NCBI GenBank assembly: GCA_007132365.1
Contig: SLOS01000354.1
Coordinates: 1-10,860 of the forward strand
Origin: Bacteroidales bacterium
GTDB taxonomy: Bacteria > Bacteroidota > Bacteroidia > Bacteroidales > PUMT01
Reading direction: 5' to 3'
Length of the DNA stretch: 10,860 nucleotides
Shown here: one piece after another, positions 6,666 through 10,860 of the stretch
How positions within the stretch are numbered: position 1 is the stretch's first letter
Layout of the letters: each line of letters opens with the position of its first letter
Made by a program: the position numbers and the translations under genes
The notes under the pieces: model-generated
The model's database searches: none
The model's input: only the letters and a program-made list of their open reading frames with translations
What the model was told of the DNA's origin: nothing

Positions 6666-7928
6666 ATGCAAGCCACCGTCAAACAATTAAACAGGGAAAG
6701 TATCCTGGTAATGGCTCCGGCCGGCTCTTTTGAATCGCTGCATGCGGCATTGCAGGGCGGTGCCGGTGCCGTATATTTTGGAGTTGACAGGCTTAATATG
6801 CGCTCCCGTTCCACGGGCAACTTTTCACTTGATGACCTGGGCACCGTTTCAGAAATATGCCGTAAACATGGGGTTAAATCCTGTCTTGCGGTTAATACCC
6901 TGCTGTATGATGATGATATGCCACTGATGAGGGAAATTGTTTCAGAAGCCAGAAAACAGGGCATTTCGGCCCTGATTGTAAGCGATGTTTCTGTTGTTGA
7001 ATATGCCCGGAAACTTGATATGGAGATCCATCTGTCCACTCAGCTTAATATCGGAAACATGGATGCTGTCAGGTTTTATTCCCGATACGCCGATGTGATG
7101 GTGCTTGCCCGTGAATTGAACCTTGATCAGTTGCGTAATATTTCAGAGGCAATAGATAAAGAAAATATTACAGGGCCTTCCGGCAGAAAAGTGCAGCTCG
7201 AGGTCTTTGTTCACGGCGCACTCTGTATGGCCATATCCGGCAAATGTTACCTGAGCCTGCACGAAACCGGAAACTCTGCAAACAGGGGAGCCTGCCTCCA
7301 GATATGCCGGCGGTCATATACCGTAAGGGAAAAGGAGGGTGGTCGTGAACTTGATATTGATAATGAGTACATTATGTCTCCAAAGGATCTTTGCACCATT
7401 CATTTTCTGAACAAGATCCTTGATGCCGGAGCCACTGTCCTTAAGATCGAGGGGCGTGCCCGTTCACCCGAATATGTTAAAACAGTTACCCGGTGCTATT
7501 CTGAAGCTGTAGATGCTTTAATTGAAGGGAACTATACTGCCAGAAGGATCGGCCTTTGGAAGGAGGAGCTTGCAACGGTTTTCAACAGGGGTTTCTGGGA
7601 CGGGTATTACCTTGGACAGAGGCTTGGGGAATGGAGCCATGCATATGGCTCCAGGGCAACACGGAAAAAAATCTATACAGGCAAAGCAACAAATTATTAT
7701 TCCAGAATAGGGGTCGCTGAATTTATAATTGAAAATGGATCACTCAGGGAGGGAGACGAGGTTCTGATCATAGGGCCTTCAACCGGGGTTATCCGGATGC
7801 GGCCCGGTGAGATCAGGAATGATGCCGGCCGCACCAAAGAGGCAGTCAGGGGCGAAAACTGCGCCTTCAAGGTTGATTCTGAGGTCAGGAGGTCAGATAA
7901 GCTTTACAGGCTGGAAGTAAGAAAATGA
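6666..7928 (+). CDS. U32-family protein, TrhP-like tRNA hydroxylation enzyme (labelled peptidase U32)
   Basis: At 420 residues this belongs to the group once called peptidase U32 / collagenase-like. The N-terminal part is a TIM-barrel-like domain beginning LVMAPAGSFESLHAAL (14-29). The U32 signature EVFVHGALCMAISGKCYLS lies at 179-197. Four cysteines (187, 194, 210, 214; spacing C-x6-C-x15-C-x3-C) match the [4Fe-4S] ligands of this group. YIMSPKDLC (235-243) and LKIEGR (259-264) follow, and a small beta-barrel C-terminal domain covers about 338-420. The motifs resemble E. coli TrhP (YegQ), which with prephenate hydroxylates uridine 34 of tRNA, better than the longer RlhA, which modifies 23S rRNA. 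A protease role is unlikely. It is shorter than E. coli TrhP (about 453) and nearer Bacillus-type U32 proteins. The exact RNA target is inferred. It is the last gene of the plus-strand run. Confidence 0.94.
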   Translation: MQATVKQLNRESILVMAPAGSFESLHAALQGGAGAVYFGVDRLNMRSRSTGNFSLDDLGTVSEICRKHGVKSCLAVNTLLYDDDMPLMREIVSEARKQGISALIVSDVSVVEYARKLDMEIHLSTQLNIGNMDAVRFYSRYADVMVLARELNLDQLRNISEAIDKENITGPSGRKVQLEVFVHGALCMAISGKCYLSLHETGNSANRGACLQICRRSYTVREKEGGRELDIDNEYIMSPKDLCTIHFLNKILDAGATVLKIEGRARSPEYVKTVTRCYSEAVDALIEGNYTARRIGLWKEELATVFNRGFWDGYYLGQRLGEWSHAYGSRATRKKIYTGKATNYYSRIGVAEFIIENGSLREGDEVLIIGPSTGVIRMRPGEIRNDAGRTKEAVRGENCAFKVDSEVRRSDKLYRLEVRK

Positions 7929-7961
7929 TTGTGCAGTTCCCCGGATGGGATTGCTTTGGGG

Positions 7962-7993
7962 CCGGATGGGCGTGTACTAATGCCCGGTTTTTT
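7962..7993 (+). terminator. Probable weak terminator after the U32 gene
   Basis: GGGC (7968-7971) can pair with GCCC (7982-7985), extended by CC (7962-7963) with GG (7986-7987) across a four-base bulge. Six T residues (7988-7993) follow. The stem is short but the position, just after the last plus-strand gene and before the convergent minus-strand gene, fits a terminator. The nine-base sequence CCGGATGGG occurs twice in this gap, at 7941-7949 and 7962-7970. Confidence 0.45.
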
Positions 7994-8001
7994 CCCCTGT
8001 T

Positions 8002-8718
8002 TCAGTCCAGGTGATCCGGGTGTGACAGCTCATAAAGGTATTTTTTGCGAATGAACTCCAGCTGTTCCCAGGTCAGATCTTTTGCATATATCCTGACCAT
8101 ATCAAGAATATCTTCCAGGTAAAGTGTTCCGAGGGCTGCATCAAAAGTGTAATTATCCACATTTGCCCGGATATATATGGTAATTTTTTTAAATAGCTCC
8201 CAGACGGGTTTTTCAGGTATCTCAAAATAATACATAAGGGGGTCATCAAGATCCTTGTAAAGATACTTCTCCATTCTTTGAAGCCTGAAGAATTTCTGCA
8301 GTTTTATAAGTGCCTCGCCGCTTACGGATTTTCTTTTCATAAACTGTATCCCTTCACCGGTAAAAGCGTTCTGCAGGACGGGAATGCAGTCGAAGCAATC
8401 GAGGTTCTTTACCCTGATAAAATGATAGATTTTTTCATGTTTTTCTGCCTGTCCGAAACTGGCTTCAAAATTATCAGGGAAAGATTTTTTTATTTTTTTT
8501 GCGGCCCTTAAAATGTCTTCGCCAGCGTATTTTGTCCGGGTAACAAGGTAAATAATACCCGGCAGGGGGTTCTCCGGGAGGTTGCTTCCATGGTATCCGG
8601 GAAAGGGATGTGAACTTTCAAGGACCAGGGTGTTGGGCATCACCTTGTGCTTTATGTTGATCAGGTCTTCTTCCTTAACAATCGCTCCTGTTGCCTCTAT
8701 AATATTCTCTGGCGCCAT
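8002..8718 (-). CDS. Conserved-looking protein of unknown function
   Basis: I do not recognise a named family for this 238-residue protein. It has no signal peptide or membrane segment, so it is probably cytoplasmic. Visible features are ESSHPFPGYHGSNLP (34-48), a Lys-rich stretch around 70-80, CFDC (108-111), GEGIQFMKRKSVS (121-133) and an aromatic-rich half with YKDLDDPLMYYFEIP (154-168), LFKKI (175-179) and a helical end with ALGTLYLEDILDMVRIYAKDL (195-215). The even composition and strongly patterned helices suggest a real folded protein, and I have the impression that similar uncharacterised proteins occur in Bacteroidales. The ATG at 8718 has a candidate promoter and GAGATG just upstream. 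It lies 63 bases downstream of, and on the same strand as, the hybrid kinase gene, so a link to signalling is possible but not shown. Confidence 0.82.
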   Translation of the reverse strand: MAPENIIEATGAIVKEEDLINIKHKVMPNTLVLESSHPFPGYHGSNLPENPLPGIIYLVTRTKYAGEDILRAAKKIKKSFPDNFEASFGQAEKHEKIYHFIRVKNLDCFDCIPVLQNAFTGEGIQFMKRKSVSGEALIKLQKFFRLQRMEKYLYKDLDDPLMYYFEIPEKPVWELFKKITIYIRANVDNYTFDAALGTLYLEDILDMVRIYAKDLTWEQLEFIRKKYLYELSHPDHLD

Positions 8719-8735
8719 ATCATCTCTTTTTTACA

Positions 8736-8767
8736 CAAAATTAGGGAAATACCCGGGATTTTTCAAG
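8736..8767 (-). promoter_or_regulatory. Candidate promoter of the unknown minus-strand gene
   Basis: On the minus strand, CTTG (plus 8764-8767) is separated by 20 bases from TAATTTTG (plus 8736-8743), an exact TAnnTTTG -7 element. The ATG at 8718 lies 17 bases further on, so the leader would be only about ten bases. The spacing is exact and the element is identical to the one before the AsmA-like gene. This is a good but untested candidate. Confidence 0.55.
8747..8762. promoter_or_regulatory. Palindrome centred on CCCGGG inside the promoter spacer
   Basis: AAAtaCCCGGGatTTT is a two-fold symmetric 16-base site, apart from two mismatched pairs, lying between the two promoter elements. A dimeric repressor bound here would block the polymerase. 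CCCGGG-type six-mers are not rare in this sequence, so the site is only suggestive. Confidence 0.3.
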
Positions 8768-8781
8768 TGGGACTGAAGGGC

Positions 8782-10860
8782 CTATTCTGAAAATTTTTTA
8801 ATTATGATATCCTTAAGAAGGTCTGCGCGGACCGGCTTGGCGATAAAGTCATTCATCCCCACCTCCATTGCCTTTGTTTTGTCCATTTCTCCCACATTGG
8901 CTGTCATTGCCACAATCGGCATTCTGTAACCAAGGCTTCTGATTTCATATGCTGCATCAAGGCCGTTTTTTTCGGGCATACGGATATCCATGAAGACAAT
9001 ATCATAATCTTTCTCAGTGACTTTTTTCAGGGCCTCTTTCCCGTTTGAGGCAATGTCAATTTCAAAACCGATGCTCTTGAAAAGGGATTTAGCCACTATC
9101 TGGTTCACATGGTTGTCCTCTGCAACCAGTATTTTCAGGCCGGACCTGACTTTTTTCAAATTGGTTTCTTTGGTGACGGGCATTGCTGCATGCGGGAAGT
9201 TGTTCTGGATTATATCAAATATCTCCGATCCCTCATATGGTTCGATTATATAATGATCTGCACCGAATCGCCTGCTCTTTATGAAATTGCCGGGTTTGTT
9301 GGCAGAACTGATAAAAATGATCAGAAAATTTTTATCGAGATGTTTTTCATGAAGTTTCCGTATAATTGAAAACCCGTTGCTTTTTTCAGAATCTATTATG
9401 ACAATGATCGAGTAACTCGAATCAGGATCTGTCATCCTGCTTTTGATAAGATCAATCGTGGAGTTATTGAAATTCGTTGTTTCACATGAAATACCCAGTT
9501 TAACAAGCATCTTCCTGATTTCAGGCTTGTTTTCTCCCGGTTCGGCCAGGATCAGTGCACGAATATCCTTATAGCTCCTTATATGGTCAAATTTCAGGTT
9601 TTTCCCGGACACCTCATTGGAAAAGACCTGCACATGAAAAACCACTCTTGTCCCGGGTCCGCCAGTCTGCGGGTTTTCTCTAACAGGACTTTCAATACGC
9701 ATATCCCCTTTCATGAGGTTGATCAGCTGCCTTGTCTTCATAAGCCCGAAACTCCCTTCCGACAATGTTGTCTGATCAACCCGTTGCTGGTTGAGGCTTT
9801 CAAGCAATCCGGGAGAAATGCCCGTGCCTGTATCTTCAATAATAAACTCCAGCAGGATATTCCCTGCAATTTGCTTTTTGTTTCCCACTGTCACTTTTAT
9901 CTCCCCCTCAATAGTGTATTTCAGTGAATTACTTAAAAGGTTTGTAAGGATCTGCCTGATATGAAAGGGATCGCCAATAAGGATTTTCGGGATATCGTCA
10001 GGCAGTATGGTTTTTATTTCAATATTTTTATCAAGGGCTCTGTTAAGGAACGGCCCGACTGCATTATCAATTTCTTCACGCAGCACAAATGGCACTTCTT
10101 CCACCAGGGTACTGCCGGATTCAAAACCGGAGAAGTCCATTATATCGTTTATAACAAATAATATATCATCACAACAGCGTTTAATAAGATCAATCTTCTC
10201 CTTTTCCGATGGCCCGGGATCAATTTCCGATTCCAGGGAACCTGTCATATTAATTATGCCGTTGAGCGGATTTCTTATATCATGGCTGATCCTTTTCAGG
10301 AACTCTGTTTTAGCTGCTCCAAAAATAAATTCTTTCTTTCTTGCGTGCTCGATCGGACTTATGTCAATAAAGGCTTCCACAAGGACTTCTTCTCCGAGAA
10401 AACTGGCCAGTATCTCCTTTTTGTATAAGATGACCTCTTTTTCATCCGGGCCATAATATACAAATTCGCTGGTGTTCTCCTTTTGCCTTGTGATGTTGTT
10501 ATCAGGATAATCCCTTAAGAGGAAGAACATACTGGAGAAATCTTTTCCTATGACACTTTTCGCATCATCTATCTTCAAAATATCAAGGGCGGTGCTGTTG
10601 ATCATTTTAACAGTCCCGTCAGGCCCTTTGATTATTATACCGGTGGGAAGAGATTCAAATATATCCTTTATTGCCTGTTCAGACTCCCTGGATTTTTGTT
10701 TCTCCCTCCTTTCATTTCTGATAAAATAAAGGAACAATAGGATAATCAGCACGAGTACAATGAAAGTGGCAGCAGAAATGGTAATTATGCTGGTCAGGAT
10801 CGAAGATACAACGATGCCGGTGTCCAGTGAGAAGACAACCAGCATATCCTGGTTCATAAC
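8782..10860 (-). CDS. Hybrid sensor histidine kinase with pseudo-receiver and receiver domains (5' end probably outside window)
   Basis: At least 691 residues are visible, numbered here from the Met at 10857. In order: a membrane segment (about 28-46); a PAS-type domain (about 60-170, beginning IKDIFESLPTGIIIKGPDG); a dimerisation domain with RISHDIRNPLNG and phospho-acceptor His192; an ATPase domain with N-box NLLSNSLKY (Asn310) and G1 box EDTGTGISPG; a receiver-like domain at about 432-551; and a canonical receiver at about 574-690 with Glu580/Asp581, phospho-acceptor Asp624 (MDIRMPEKNG), Thr652 and Lys674. The first receiver lacks the usual acidic pair and has Glu539 where Lys is expected. 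The ATP lid is short, with one Gly-box (SEGSFGLMK). Just before the anchor, LVVFSLDTGIVVSSIL looks like the end of a periplasmic sensor domain rather than a true start. Only three bases lie beyond the ATG, so the real start is probably to the right of the window. No output domain is fused. Confidence 0.92.
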   Translation of the reverse strand, partial: VMNQDMLVVFSLDTGIVVSSILTSIITISAATFIVLVLIILLFLYFIRNERREKQKSRESEQAIKDIFESLPTGIIIKGPDGTVKMINSTALDILKIDDAKSVIGKDFSSMFFLLRDYPDNNITRQKENTSEFVYYGPDEKEVILYKKEILASFLGEEVLVEAFIDISPIEHARKKEFIFGAAKTEFLKRISHDIRNPLNGIINMTGSLESEIDPGPSEKEKIDLIKRCCDDILFVINDIMDFSGFESGSTLVEEVPFVLREEIDNAVGPFLNRALDKNIEIKTILPDDIPKILIGDPFHIRQILTNLLSNSLKYTIEGEIKVTVGNKKQIAGNILLEFIIEDTGTGISPGLLESLNQQRVDQTTLSEGSFGLMKTRQLINLMKGDMRIESPVRENPQTGGPGTRVVFHVQVFSNEVSGKNLKFDHIRSYKDIRALILAEPGENKPEIRKMLVKLGISCETTNFNNSTIDLIKSRMTDPDSSYSIIVIIDSEKSNGFSIIRKLHEKHLDKNFLIIFISSANKPGNFIKSRRFGADHYIIEPYEGSEIFDIIQNNFPHAAMPVTKETNLKKVRSGLKILVAEDNHVNQIVAKSLFKSIGFEIDIASNGKEALKKVTEKDYDIVFMDIRMPEKNGLDAAYEIRSLGYRMPIVAMTANVGEMDKTKAMEVGMNDFIAKPVRADLLKDIIIKKFSE

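Noticed and set aside
8747..8762. Terminator for the hybrid kinase gene
   Set aside because: The CCCGGG palindrome has no loop and no proper stem-plus-T-run on the minus strand, so it is read as a possible operator instead.
10855..10857. ATG at 10857 as the true start of the hybrid kinase
   Set aside because: Only three bases remain upstream, the frame is still open, and the first visible residues look like the end of a sensor domain.

Overview
The window looks like a chromosomal segment from a member of the Bacteroidota, probably order Bacteroidales or a close relative. The lineage is inferred from four things. Promoter-like sites fit the Bacteroidota pattern (TTTG, about 20 bases, TAnnTTTG). 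Most genes lack a Shine-Dalgarno sequence. The histidine kinase has the AHQLGTP H-box. The outer-membrane barrel, AsmA-like and conserved unknown proteins have the style common in that phylum. There are no RNA genes, CRISPR arrays, insertion sequences or phage genes, and no gap without a gene exceeds about 200 bases.

Layout: positions 1-81 are leader sequence, possibly with the end of an upstream gene. A secreted outer-membrane beta-barrel protein (82-1020) follows and ends at a strong intrinsic terminator (1053-1088). After a 196-base regulatory gap with interlocking inverted repeats and a candidate promoter comes a plus-strand run of five genes. These are a ThiF/MoeB/HesA-type E1-like protein (1217-1966), peptidase E (1980-2684), a large AsmA-like envelope protein (2749-5442), a membrane sensor histidine kinase (5485-6654) and a U32-family TrhP-like protein (6666-7928). 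Most gaps are 11-42 bases. The 64-base gap before the AsmA-like gene holds a second candidate promoter and a leader hairpin, so the run may be two transcription units. A short convergent gap (7929-8001) separates this run from two minus-strand genes: an unrecognised conserved-looking 238-residue protein (8002-8718) with its own candidate promoter, and a hybrid histidine kinase (8782 to the right edge, probably cut at its N-terminus).

How the genes may work together: the barrel and AsmA-like proteins belong to the envelope, and two sensor kinases lie nearby without a stand-alone response regulator. The E1-like protein and peptidase E form a close pair. The U32 protein is best read as a tRNA-modification enzyme rather than a protease. 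No single pathway clearly ties all these genes together.

The most notable observation is that the E1-like protein keeps its nucleotide-binding fold but has replaced three residues expected to be essential for adenylation and has lost its zinc cysteines. It may be a pseudoenzyme or a strongly diverged one. The rest is mostly housekeeping-like, and I do not see convincing evidence for a complete new multi-gene system.
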